6,022 nt of DNA from an uncultured Lachnospiraceae bacterium. GTDB taxonomy: Bacteria > Bacillota > Clostridia > Lachnospirales > Lachnospiraceae. The position numbers were made by a program, and so were the translations under genes. The DNA is taken from assembly GCA_946627575.1 (NCBI GenBank), contig CAMOVS010000091.1:1-6022 (forward strand). The letters are read 5' to 3'. Of this stretch, positions 1 to 5,891 are shown piece by piece. The notes below the pieces were generated by a model. The model was not told where the DNA came from. It searched no databases and saw nothing but the letters and a program-made list of their open reading frames with translations. How positions within the stretch are numbered: the stretch's first letter is position 1; every line of letters begins with the position of its first letter.

Positions 1-885
1 GAGGCGCGTCACGGTGGTCGCGCCGGCGGACTTGAGCTGGCCTTCCACCTTGCCGGGAGCTGCCACATACTTGACCAGATTGTTAAGAAGGACTTTAGCG
101 CCATACTCGGAATTGTTGGATCCGCAGATGACAGGCATAAGGTCGCGGGAAGCCACGGCGCTTGTAACGGCATTCTGAATCTCTTCCTCGGTGAAGGGCT
201 CTTCCTCAAAGAACTTCTCCATCAGTTCTTCATCCGTCTCAGCGATACCTTCCATGAGAGTCATACGGTACTCGTCAAGCTCGTCATTGTCTCCTTCTTC
301 TGCCTTGGTCTCGGTGAAGGCAGAACCGTCGAAGCTCGCAACCACACCGTCGAGAGCATTCACAAAGCCCTTAAAGTCATGACCATCCTTATAGGGCATC
401 TGGAAAGGAACGATGCCGGTGCCATAACTTTCTTTCAAAGCTTCTACGATGGCGGGAATATCAACATGTTCATCTTCACAGTTGGTAATATATACGAAAA
501 CCGGGATTCCTCTCTTCTTACAGAAATCAAAGCTTCTGTTGGTTCCCACTTCCACTCCGGACTTGCCGCTGACAACGATAACCGCAGCGTCAGCTACGCT
601 GAGGGCTTCATATACTTCACCGGAGAAATCAAAAAGACCGGGAGTATCCAGGATATTCACCTTGATCCCGTCCATCTCGAGCGGAATAACGGAGGTGGAG
701 ATCGAGAACTGTCTCTTGATCTCTTCCTTATCGTAGTCACTTACCGTGCCGCCTTCAGCAACAGAACGAATTCTCTTGATGACACCATTGGCAAATGCCA
801 TATTCTCCACCAGAGAAGTCTTTCCGCTGCCGCCATGACCCAGTAAAGCGACGTTCTTGATACTCTCAGTTGCATATACTTTCAT
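1..885 (-). CDS. EF-G-like translation GTPase (EF-G2 type), N-terminal part, runs off left edge
   Basis: This is a GTPase of the elongation factor G superfamily, of which 295 residues (G domain and the start of domain II) are visible; the family is usually near 690 residues. The frame is open from the ATG at 885 to the window edge. The start is supported by GGGAGG 8 bases upstream. Visible motifs are the P-loop GHGGSGKT (residues 16-23), a switch I segment TVSDYDKEEIKRQFSIS (47-63), and DTPG (80-83). The TVSDYD-type switch I is characteristic of EF-G2-like paralogues rather than the str-operon EF-G, and no rpsL, rpsG or tuf is adjacent. An acidic stretch lies at about 192-206. Oddities: the switch II histidine after DTPG is Leu84, and the usual NKxD motif reads TNCE or NCED (134-138). 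The role is probably ribosome-linked but not the main translocase; this is inference. Confidence 0.9.
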   Translation of the reverse strand, partial: MKVYATESIKNVALLGHGGSGKTSLVENMAFANGVIKRIRSVAEGGTVSDYDKEEIKRQFSISTSVIPLEMDGIKVNILDTPGLFDFSGEVYEALSVADAAVIVVSGKSGVEVGTNRSFDFCKKRGIPVFVYITNCEDEHVDIPAIVEALKESYGTGIVPFQMPYKDGHDFKGFVNALDGVVASFDGSAFTETKAEEGDNDELDEYRMTLMEGIAETDEELMEKFFEEEPFTEEEIQNAVTSAVASRDLMPVICGSNNSEYGAKVLLNNLVKYVAAPGKVEGQLKSAGATTVTRL

Positions 886-890
886 AACAT

Positions 891-900
891 TGTTCCTCCC
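891..900 (-). promoter_or_regulatory. Ribosome binding site of the EF-G-like gene
   Basis: On the minus strand the sequence reads GGGAGGAACA. It ends five bases before the ATG at 885, which puts GGAGG 8 bases from the start codon. Another ATG at 890 is out of frame and meets a stop after two codons, so the start at 885 is the supported one. Confidence 0.8.
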
Positions 901-929
901 ATGTTTTATTTTTTCAAAACTCAGCTACT

Positions 930-982
930 ATTTTACTAAAAAACCCTTCTGATTACAAGTGCCTTTTTAGCAATTATGTCAA
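930..982 (-). promoter_or_regulatory. Candidate promoter(s) for the EF-G-like gene
   Basis: Two sigma-A-like arrangements are readable on the minus strand. The first has a perfect TTGACA at 982-977 and TGTAAT at 957-952, with a long 19-base spacer. The second has TTGTAA at 958-953 and TAAAAT at 935-930, with a 17-base spacer. They overlap, so only one may be used. Both would give a leader of roughly 40-65 bases before the ATG at 885. Assignment is from consensus matching only. Confidence 0.45.
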
Positions 983-1083
983 AAAGTTGTTAGGATTGGC
1001 GGTCAATCTTCATCTGGTCATGGATGGCTAATGCTTGTATGGAAACAAGTATCTGTACTTTAGGAATTTAATGTATAAAATCA

Positions 1084-1112
1084 TTGACAGCTTTTCTTCT
1101 TTCAGTTACATT
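1084..1112 (+). promoter_or_regulatory. Sigma-A-type promoter of tyrA-aroA
   Basis: A perfect -35 box TTGACA (1084-1089) is followed after exactly 17 bases by TACATT (1107-1112), a 4 of 6 match to the -10 consensus. Transcription would start near 1119, giving a short leader of about 35 bases that contains the ribosome binding site. An upstream TATAAA at 1074-1079 has no convincing -35 partner. Confidence 0.6.
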
Positions 1113-1113
1113 T

Positions 1114-1127
1114 ATATCAAATGATAT
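1114..1127. promoter_or_regulatory. Perfect 6+2+6 dyad at the tyrA transcription start (possible operator)
   Basis: ATATCA and TGATAT are exact inverted repeats separated by two bases (AA). The dyad begins right after the predicted -10 box and covers the predicted start point, which is a suitable place for a repressor site. A hairpin with a two-base loop would be poor, so a DNA-level dyad is more plausible. AT-rich dyads of this length also occur by chance, and no regulator is known from this window. Confidence 0.25.
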
Positions 1128-1136
1128 TTTCCATGC

Positions 1137-1143
1137 AAGGAGG
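1137..1143 (+). promoter_or_regulatory. Ribosome binding site that decides the tyrA start
   Basis: AAGGAGG ends at 1143. The first in-frame ATG, at 1146, is only 2 bases away, too close for normal initiation. The next, at 1155, is 11 bases away, slightly long but workable. The shorter protein then starts directly before the Rossmann strand, so 1155 is preferred. Confidence 0.7.
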
Positions 1144-1154
1144 TCATGCCAGCC

Positions 1155-2258
1155 ATGAACACAGAAAGTATTACCGTCGGTTTTATCGGTCTTGGTCTGA
1201 TCGGCGGATCCATAGCCCGAACCATCCGCAGAATTCATCCGGATGCGGTCATCTATGCTTACGATAAAGACCAGGCCTCTATTGAGCAGGCTGTGGAAGA
1301 CGGGGTTGTCAGTCATCCCATGACGGAGGTGAACCAGGGCTTTTCCCCCTGCAGCATCCTCTTCCTATGCGCCCCTGTCTCCGTCAATATCAGCTTCCTG
1401 GAGACCATCAAGTCCTTCATGGATGACCAGTGCCTGCTTACTGATGTAGGAAGCGTCAAGGGACCTATGCAGGATGCGGTTGTCCGGATGGGCATGGAAG
1501 AGAATTTTGTCGGAGGCCATCCCATGGTAGGATCCGAGCGGTCGGGTTATGAACATTCCAACGACCATCTTCTGGAGAATGCCTACTATTTTCTAACACC
1601 GGGTCCCCGAACCAACTTTATGCTGAGCGCCCGTTTTTCTTCCTTTATCCAGGGACTAGGGGCTCTGCCCGTGACGCTTCCGCCCCAGGAACACGATTAC
1701 ATCACAGCTGCCATCAGCCATGTTCCCCATATCGTTGCTGCCGAACTGGTTCATCTGGTAAGAAGGGCAGATACCAGAGGAGGCATGCTTAAGCAGCTGG
1801 CAGCCGGAGGCTTCAAGGATATCACAAGAATTGCCTCCTCCTCTCCTCTCATGTGGGAACAGATCTGCCAGAACAACTCTTCCAATATCCGCGCCTTGCT
1901 GGATGACATGATCCGGGACCTTCAGGAAGTCAGCCGCCGGCTGGACGAGGAAAACGGGGATTATGTCAATGACTATTTCCGCCAGGCCGGAGAATACAGG
2001 GACTCCGTACCGGATAATGCCACCGGTCTTTTCGAAAAAATCTACAAGATCTACGTAGATATACCTGATGAACCGGGCACCCTGGCTACGGTAGCCTCCC
2101 AGCTGGCCTTCCACAGCATCAGCATCAAGAATATCGGCATCGTCCATAACCGGGAGTTCGAGGAGGGCGTCCTGGAAATCATGCTTTATGACGGTGAGTC
2201 CTCCCGCAGAGCCGCCGAGGTTCTCCGGGAAAGAAATTACGTGGTGCACCAGCGATAG
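1155..2258 (+). CDS. tyrA: Prephenate dehydrogenase with C-terminal ACT domain
   Basis: This cytoplasmic enzyme oxidatively decarboxylates prephenate to 4-hydroxyphenylpyruvate, the committed step to tyrosine. With the start at 1155 it has 367 residues, usual for the Bacillus-type monofunctional enzyme with an ACT domain; there is no chorismate mutase part. An N-terminal Rossmann fold carries GLGLIG (12-17), followed by an Asp at the end of the second strand (YDKD), typical for NAD. The catalytic-site segment GGHPMVGSERSG (about 120-131) includes the conserved His122. A further conserved helix has SHVPH (188-192). The C-terminal ACT domain spans about 298-367 with the DEPG turn (305-308), the usual site of amino acid feedback control. 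An ATG at 1146 would add three residues but is too close to the ribosome binding site. It is the first gene of a probable operon with aroA. The assignment is secure; NAD preference and tyrosine inhibition are inferred from the family. Confidence 0.95.
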   Translation: MNTESITVGFIGLGLIGGSIARTIRRIHPDAVIYAYDKDQASIEQAVEDGVVSHPMTEVNQGFSPCSILFLCAPVSVNISFLETIKSFMDDQCLLTDVGSVKGPMQDAVVRMGMEENFVGGHPMVGSERSGYEHSNDHLLENAYYFLTPGPRTNFMLSARFSSFIQGLGALPVTLPPQEHDYITAAISHVPHIVAAELVHLVRRADTRGGMLKQLAAGGFKDITRIASSSPLMWEQICQNNSSNIRALLDDMIRDLQEVSRRLDEENGDYVNDYFRQAGEYRDSVPDNATGLFEKIYKIYVDIPDEPGTLATVASQLAFHSISIKNIGIVHNREFEEGVLEIMLYDGESSRRAAEVLRERNYVVHQR

Positions 2259-2304
2259 TCCAAATCAGGCCGCAGCCTATATACTGTATTATGAAAAAAA
2301 TGAT

Positions 2305-2309
2305 AGGAG
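2305..2309 (+). promoter_or_regulatory. Ribosome binding site of aroA
   Basis: AGGAG ends 7 bases before the ATG at 2317. This sets the aroA start and rules out the longer in-frame extension to an ATG at 2188, which would lie inside tyrA and add 43 residues foreign to the family. Confidence 0.8.
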
Positions 2310-2316
2310 TCCGACC

Positions 2317-3657
2317 ATGAAAGTCATCTATCCGGTTAACAAGCTGCAGGGAAGTCTTAGGGTTCCCGGCGATAAATCCATCTCCCACCGGGCGGTTATG
2401 CTGGGCAGCCTGGCAGAAGGCACCAGCAGGGTCCGAGGCTTCCTGAAGGGGGCAGACTGTCTGTCTACCATCAACTGCTTCCGGCAGATGGGCATCCGAA
2501 TCGAGGAAAAGGGGGATGTCCTCTCTATATATGGAAAAGGTCTAAAAGGTCTTACCGCTCCGGAAGGAATCCTCGATGTGGGCAACAGCGGAACCACGAC
2601 CCGCCTGATCAGTGGAATTCTGGCAGGTCAGCCCTTTGAAACCACCTTAAGCGGAGACCAGTCTCTCAACAGCCGTCCCATGAAAAGGATCATGGACCCT
2701 CTTACACAGATGGGCGCCCATATCAGCAGTCTTAAAGAAAACGGCTGTGCTCCCCTCCGCATCAGAGGTCACAGGCTACACGGGATCGACTACCGGTCTC
2801 CCGTCGCCTCAGCCCAGGTCAAGTCATGTCTTCTTCTGGCGGGTCTTTATGCAGACGGACCTGTCAAAGTCACGGAGCCGGCCCGGTCGAGAGACCATAC
2901 TGAGCGGATGCTTAAAGCTTTTGGGGCTGATATCCGATGTCACGGAAAAGAATCCACTATTATTCCACCCGCTTATGGAAGGACCGGCGATTATCATCTG
3001 CATGCCCGGGAAATCATGATTCCGGGCGACATCTCATCCGCCGCCTACTTCATTGCAGCCGGTCTGATCGTCCCGGACTCCTGCATAGAGATCCGCAATG
3101 TCGGCATCAATGACACCCGGGCGGGCATCCTTTCCGTATGCCGTGATATGGGAGCCGACATCCGTCTTCTCAATCGGAGAGAAGAAAGCGGGGAGCCGGT
3201 CGCAGACATCCTGATCCGTTCTTCCCGTCTTCACGGCACCGTCATAGAAGGCGACATCATACCAACCCTGATTGACGAGCTTCCCGTCATTGCCATGATG
3301 GCCTGCTTCGCTGAAGGGGAAACCATTATACGAGATGCCCACGAACTCAAGGTCAAGGAATCGGACCGGATCACCATCGTCAGTGATAATCTAAAGAGGA
3401 TGGGCGCAGATGTGACCCCTGCAGAAGACGGATTCATCATAAGGGGAAAGGCCTCCAGGTCGGGCAGCAGGGCTTTGAAAGGAGCCAGAATCTCATGCGC
3501 CAATGACCACCGGATCGCCATGACCTTTGCCATAGCCGGACTATGTGCTGACGGAGAGACCCTTATTGAAGATCCTGACTGTGTCGATATCTCCTATCCG
3601 GATTTTTTCCGGGAACTTGACGGTCTGATTGTTGACAGCGAGGAAGGGCGGGACTAA
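2317..3657 (+). CDS. aroA: 3-phosphoshikimate 1-carboxyvinyltransferase (EPSP synthase)
   Basis: The enzyme transfers the enolpyruvyl group of PEP to shikimate 3-phosphate, forming EPSP, the sixth shikimate step and immediate precursor of chorismate. The protein has 446 residues, close to the usual 420-450, and covers both halves of the inside-out alpha/beta barrel fold. Substrate-binding motifs are intact: GDKSISHR (18-25, with Lys20 and Arg25), GNSGTTTR (89-96), SLNSRPM (116-122), SAQVKS (165-170), SRDHTER (191-197), catalytic Asp320 in IDELP, KESDR (347-351) and NDHR (396-399). SAQVK, RDHTE and NDTR (265-268) place it with class II/Gram-positive enzymes rather than the E. coli class. The PEP-site motif has Gly (GNSGT) where the well-known tolerant class II enzyme has Ala, so ordinary glyphosate sensitivity is the default guess. 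It lies 58 bases after tyrA with no promoter or terminator between, so co-transcription is likely. The last codons contain a promoter-like sequence for the next gene. Confidence 0.97.
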   Translation: MKVIYPVNKLQGSLRVPGDKSISHRAVMLGSLAEGTSRVRGFLKGADCLSTINCFRQMGIRIEEKGDVLSIYGKGLKGLTAPEGILDVGNSGTTTRLISGILAGQPFETTLSGDQSLNSRPMKRIMDPLTQMGAHISSLKENGCAPLRIRGHRLHGIDYRSPVASAQVKSCLLLAGLYADGPVKVTEPARSRDHTERMLKAFGADIRCHGKESTIIPPAYGRTGDYHLHAREIMIPGDISSAAYFIAAGLIVPDSCIEIRNVGINDTRAGILSVCRDMGADIRLLNRREESGEPVADILIRSSRLHGTVIEGDIIPTLIDELPVIAMMACFAEGETIIRDAHELKVKESDRITIVSDNLKRMGADVTPAEDGFIIRGKASRSGSRALKGARISCANDHRIAMTFAIAGLCADGETLIEDPDCVDISYPDFFRELDGLIVDSEEGRD

Positions 3658-3660
3658 AGT
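3632..3660 (+). promoter_or_regulatory. Candidate promoter for the methyltransferase, embedded in the end of aroA
   Basis: TTGACA (3632-3637) lies within the aroA codons for Val-Asp-Ser. After exactly 17 bases comes TAAAGT (3655-3660), a 4 of 6 match to the -10 consensus that includes the aroA stop codon. Transcription would begin near 3667, so the methyltransferase mRNA would carry the first repeat hairpin in its leader. This is consensus matching only; read-through from tyrA-aroA is also possible. Confidence 0.4.
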
Positions 3661-3678
3661 TCGCCAGCAGTTAATAAG

Positions 3679-3718
3679 CTCCCCCTATAGAGGAGGGAGT
3701 CCCATCTCATCTGATGTA
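3679..3718. repeat. Direct repeat copy 1 with internal hairpin, upstream of the methyltransferase
   Basis: This is copy 1 of a roughly 40-bp direct repeat; copy 2 is at 5834-5874. Shared blocks are CTCCCCC, TATAGAGGAGGGAGTC, ATCTCATCT and ATGTA. The copies differ by one C in the C-run, two bases after GAGTC and one base before ATGTA. CTCCC (3679-3683) pairs with GGGAG (3695-3699), then CC pairs with GG around a bulged A, leaving the loop TATAGA. No T-run follows on either strand, so it is not a standard intrinsic terminator. It begins 22 bases after the aroA stop and ends 27 bases before the methyltransferase start. Confidence 0.85.
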
Positions 3719-3734
3719 TCATCTTGTTTCATTT

Positions 3735-3739
3735 GGAGG
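3735..3739 (+). promoter_or_regulatory. Ribosome binding site that decides the methyltransferase start
   Basis: GGAGG ends 6 bases before the ATG at 3746. This favours 3746 over the in-frame ATG at 3629, which lies inside aroA, has no comparable site, and would translate the repeat into the protein. Confidence 0.8.
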
Positions 3740-3745
3740 CAGCTT

Positions 3746-5773
3746 ATGCAGTATTCATCCCAAAATCAGGTTCAGTCGCCTGCAGGTTATATGACTTTGC
3801 ATGAACTCTGCTCCATGCTGTCCATCTCTCCTGCCACCGGGCGGAACTGGATCCGTCTGGGCAAGCTGAAGCCCCAGATCTCATCCGATAAAAATATCTG
3901 GTTTTCTCTGTCTTACGTTCATTCTCTGCAAAGAAAACTGATGGAAAAAGACAATGCTGTCCTCAAAAGCCGCCGCAACAAGAAATACATTTCCGGCCGG
4001 AACATTTACTCTTCTTATGTATCTGAGGACTCCTCCGCCCAGAGCCAGGTCCAGGCTGTTCTTACAGCTATCGAAGACTATGGCCTGGAGCCGGGCCGCC
4101 TTGAGCTCCCTTGTCTGCTAGCTGAATGCGCCCTGCAGCTGCTGTGTTCCGGCAGACAGGACATCCCTTCCCCTTCCCTACTTAAAAGCTGGCTGGAAGG
4201 CTGTCTGCTTGAGATGGACTATGATTTTCTTATAGAAGACCTGATTGAAGACCGGGACGCTTCTCTTTCCTTTGTTCTCAGCTATCCTGACCTTTTTAAC
4301 ATACGATTCCCTTACGAAGCCCGGGAAGACATTCTGGGACTTCTTTATATCTCCACCAGTAATCTGGGAAAAAGGAAGGCAACAGGCTCTTATTACACTC
4401 CAACAAATATCGTAAAAAAACTCTGTTCGGTCCTCTTTTGCCAGGGCCGGACCAAAGGCTCGAAAATACTGGATCCCAGCTGCGGCACAGGGAACTTTCT
4501 CCTGCAGCTGCCTGACGGCATCCCCTTCGAAGACATCTATGGAAATGACATCGATGAGCTCAGTGTAAAGATTGCCAGGATCAATATGGCTCTGAAATAC
4601 TCAGTGACAAACCGCGATCTTCTATATACTCACATAAGAAATGAAGATTATCTGGATCATCATTTTCCTTTCCGCTTTGATTATATCCTGGGCAACCCGC
4701 CCTGGGGCTATGAATTCGAAAGCGGGGAAAAGGATAGACTTCGCCAAAAATACCATACTGCCCAGGGCAAACACATGGAATCTTATGATATATTCCTGGA
4801 ACAGGCTCTGAGAGATCTGAGACCGGGAGGAAGCCTTTCCTTTATCCTTCCCCAGGCCTTGCTCCATGTAAAAAGCCACCGGGCCATAAGAACGATTCTT
4901 ACCGGCTCCTGCGCTTTTGAGTACCTTGCCTATCTCGGCGATGTCTTTGATCAGATCCAGTGCCCCAGCATCATTCTTCAGATGAAGTATACCGGGAATT
5001 TTGCCAGCTGTCTGGGTATGGTAGTGGAGGAGACAAATCGTCGTTTTACCATTAACCGGGAGAGGTCTGTATCCGCCGATGACTTCAGTTTTCTTGTGAC
5101 CGATGAGGAATATCACATCCTGGAAAAAATCCGGACGGGCTCCAACATATGTTTTTTAGCGGGACAGGCTGATTTTGCCCTTGGCATCGTAACCGGGAAC
5201 AACAAAGAATTCGTCACATCAGAGAAAACAGATTCTAAGGAAAGGATTCTGAAAGGATCCGACCTTGGCCGCTACCATTTCAGACCCGGCGCTTCTTTTA
5301 TAGAATATACTCCGGAGGCCTTCCAGCAGGTAGCTCCTGAGAAATACTACAGGGCACCGGAGAAGCTGCTGTACCGCTTTATATGCAATCAGCTTGTATT
5401 CGCCTATGATGACCAGCAGACCCTGTCCCTGAACAGCTGTAATATACTGATCCCCCGGATCGAAGGTCTTGCTGTCAAGTATGTCCTTGCCATACTGAAC
5501 TCCCGGACAGCCCAGTATTATTTCAGGAAATCCTTTCATTCCCTCAAGGTCCTGAAGTCCCATATTGAGCAGATTCCCATCCCGGATATCACAGAAAAAG
5601 AGCAGGAACCCTTCCTTCATTATGTAGAAAGGATTCTTGCCGAAAAAAAACAAAAGAATATCCAGATGATCTATGATGAATTAGATGAAAAAATATCCCG
5701 CCTTTATGGATTAGATGCCGGCGAATATGCCATGATCAAATCATCCATGAAAGGCGAGAGTCTTTTCCTTTGA
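3746..5773 (+). CDS. N6-adenine DNA methyltransferase with N-terminal helix-turn-helix, apparently solitary
   Basis: This 675-residue protein should transfer methyl groups from S-adenosylmethionine to adenine N6 in DNA. Residues 14-64 (from GYMTLHEL to about YVHSLQ) resemble a MerR/excisionase-type helix-turn-helix. A helical linker covers about 96-200. The catalytic domain then shows TGSYYTP (213-219, motif X), DPSCGTGNF (243-251, SAM-binding motif I), NDID (267-270) and the catalytic NPPW (317-320), in the order typical of gamma-class, type IIG/Eco57I-like enzymes. The C-terminal part (about 475-615, with GIVTGNN at 480-486 and PIPDI at 611-615) resembles a TaqI-type target-recognition domain, and a helical tail follows (YDELDEKISRLYGL, 643-656). 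No PD-(D/E)xK nuclease motif is visible in the N-terminal region, and no restriction or specificity gene adjoins, so a solitary methyltransferase is likely; a distant partner cannot be excluded. The recognition sequence cannot be read from the protein. The gene is bracketed by two direct repeats. Confidence 0.88.
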   Translation: MQYSSQNQVQSPAGYMTLHELCSMLSISPATGRNWIRLGKLKPQISSDKNIWFSLSYVHSLQRKLMEKDNAVLKSRRNKKYISGRNIYSSYVSEDSSAQSQVQAVLTAIEDYGLEPGRLELPCLLAECALQLLCSGRQDIPSPSLLKSWLEGCLLEMDYDFLIEDLIEDRDASLSFVLSYPDLFNIRFPYEAREDILGLLYISTSNLGKRKATGSYYTPTNIVKKLCSVLFCQGRTKGSKILDPSCGTGNFLLQLPDGIPFEDIYGNDIDELSVKIARINMALKYSVTNRDLLYTHIRNEDYLDHHFPFRFDYILGNPPWGYEFESGEKDRLRQKYHTAQGKHMESYDIFLEQALRDLRPGGSLSFILPQALLHVKSHRAIRTILTGSCAFEYLAYLGDVFDQIQCPSIILQMKYTGNFASCLGMVVEETNRRFTINRERSVSADDFSFLVTDEEYHILEKIRTGSNICFLAGQADFALGIVTGNNKEFVTSEKTDSKERILKGSDLGRYHFRPGASFIEYTPEAFQQVAPEKYYRAPEKLLYRFICNQLVFAYDDQQTLSLNSCNILIPRIEGLAVKYVLAILNSRTAQYYFRKSFHSLKVLKSHIEQIPIPDITEKEQEPFLHYVERILAEKKQKNIQMIYDELDEKISRLYGLDAGEYAMIKSSMKGESLFL

Positions 5774-5833
5774 TGCGCCTGTCTTTCACTGTCTGTGTAT
5801 ACGGCATAGAAGAAGGCAGATATCCGCAGGGGA

Positions 5834-5874
5834 CTCCCCCCTATAGAGGAGGGAGTCAGATCTCATCTTATGTA
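5834..5874. repeat. Direct repeat copy 2 with internal hairpin, downstream of the methyltransferase
   Basis: This is copy 2 of the element at 3679-3718, in the same orientation and about 2.15 kb away. The hairpin is stronger here: GACTCCC (5832-5838) pairs with GGGAGTC (5851-5857), then a C/A mismatch, two CG pairs and the same TATAGA loop (5842-5847). One extra C turns the bulge of copy 1 into a mismatch while keeping the fold. The copy sits between the convergent stop codons of the methyltransferase (60 bases before it) and the helicase (17 bases after it). No T-tract follows on either strand. Confidence 0.85.
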
Positions 5875-5891
5875 AACTGTGAATCATATCA

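Larger units (their letters stand above)
886..1154. other. Divergent intergenic spacer between the EF-G-like gene and tyrA
   Basis: This 269-base AT-rich spacer separates two divergently transcribed genes and carries promoters for both. I see no protein-coding potential, tRNA or intrinsic terminator in it. There is also no T-box (no AGGGTGG-type specifier core), which matters because tyrosine genes in Firmicutes are often T-box controlled. Short inverted repeats occur at 994-1008 (GATTG/CAATC), 1034-1049 (CTTGT/ACAAG) and 1114-1127 (ATATCA/TGATAT). The last sits at the predicted tyrA transcription start. Confidence 0.6.

Noticed and set aside
994..1049. Short inverted repeats GATTG/CAATC (994-1008) and CTTGT/ACAAG (1034-1049) in the divergent spacer
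   Set aside because: Five-base arms are expected by chance in AT-rich DNA; they are mentioned only because they lie between the two promoters.
1656..2249. Long minus-strand open frame inside tyrA, and similar ones at 4622-5116 and 5219-5653
   Set aside because: They are antisense to clearly recognisable enzymes and have no domain, ribosome binding site or promoter of their own.
2188..2316. In-frame 43-residue N-terminal extension of AroA
   Set aside because: It overlaps the tyrA end, is not family-like, and a proper AGGAG precedes the ATG at 2317.
2291..2320. Nine-codon mini-ORF whose TGA overlaps the aroA ATG (ATGA), a possible coupling leader
   Set aside because: There is no ribosome binding site upstream of 2291, and it is too short to distinguish from chance.
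3629..3745. In-frame 39-residue N-terminal extension of the methyltransferase
   Set aside because: It starts inside aroA, has no ribosome binding site comparable with the GGAGG before 3746, and would translate the repeat element.
5834..5874. Bidirectional intrinsic terminator between convergent genes
   Set aside because: The hairpin is GC-rich, but neither strand has a following T-tract.
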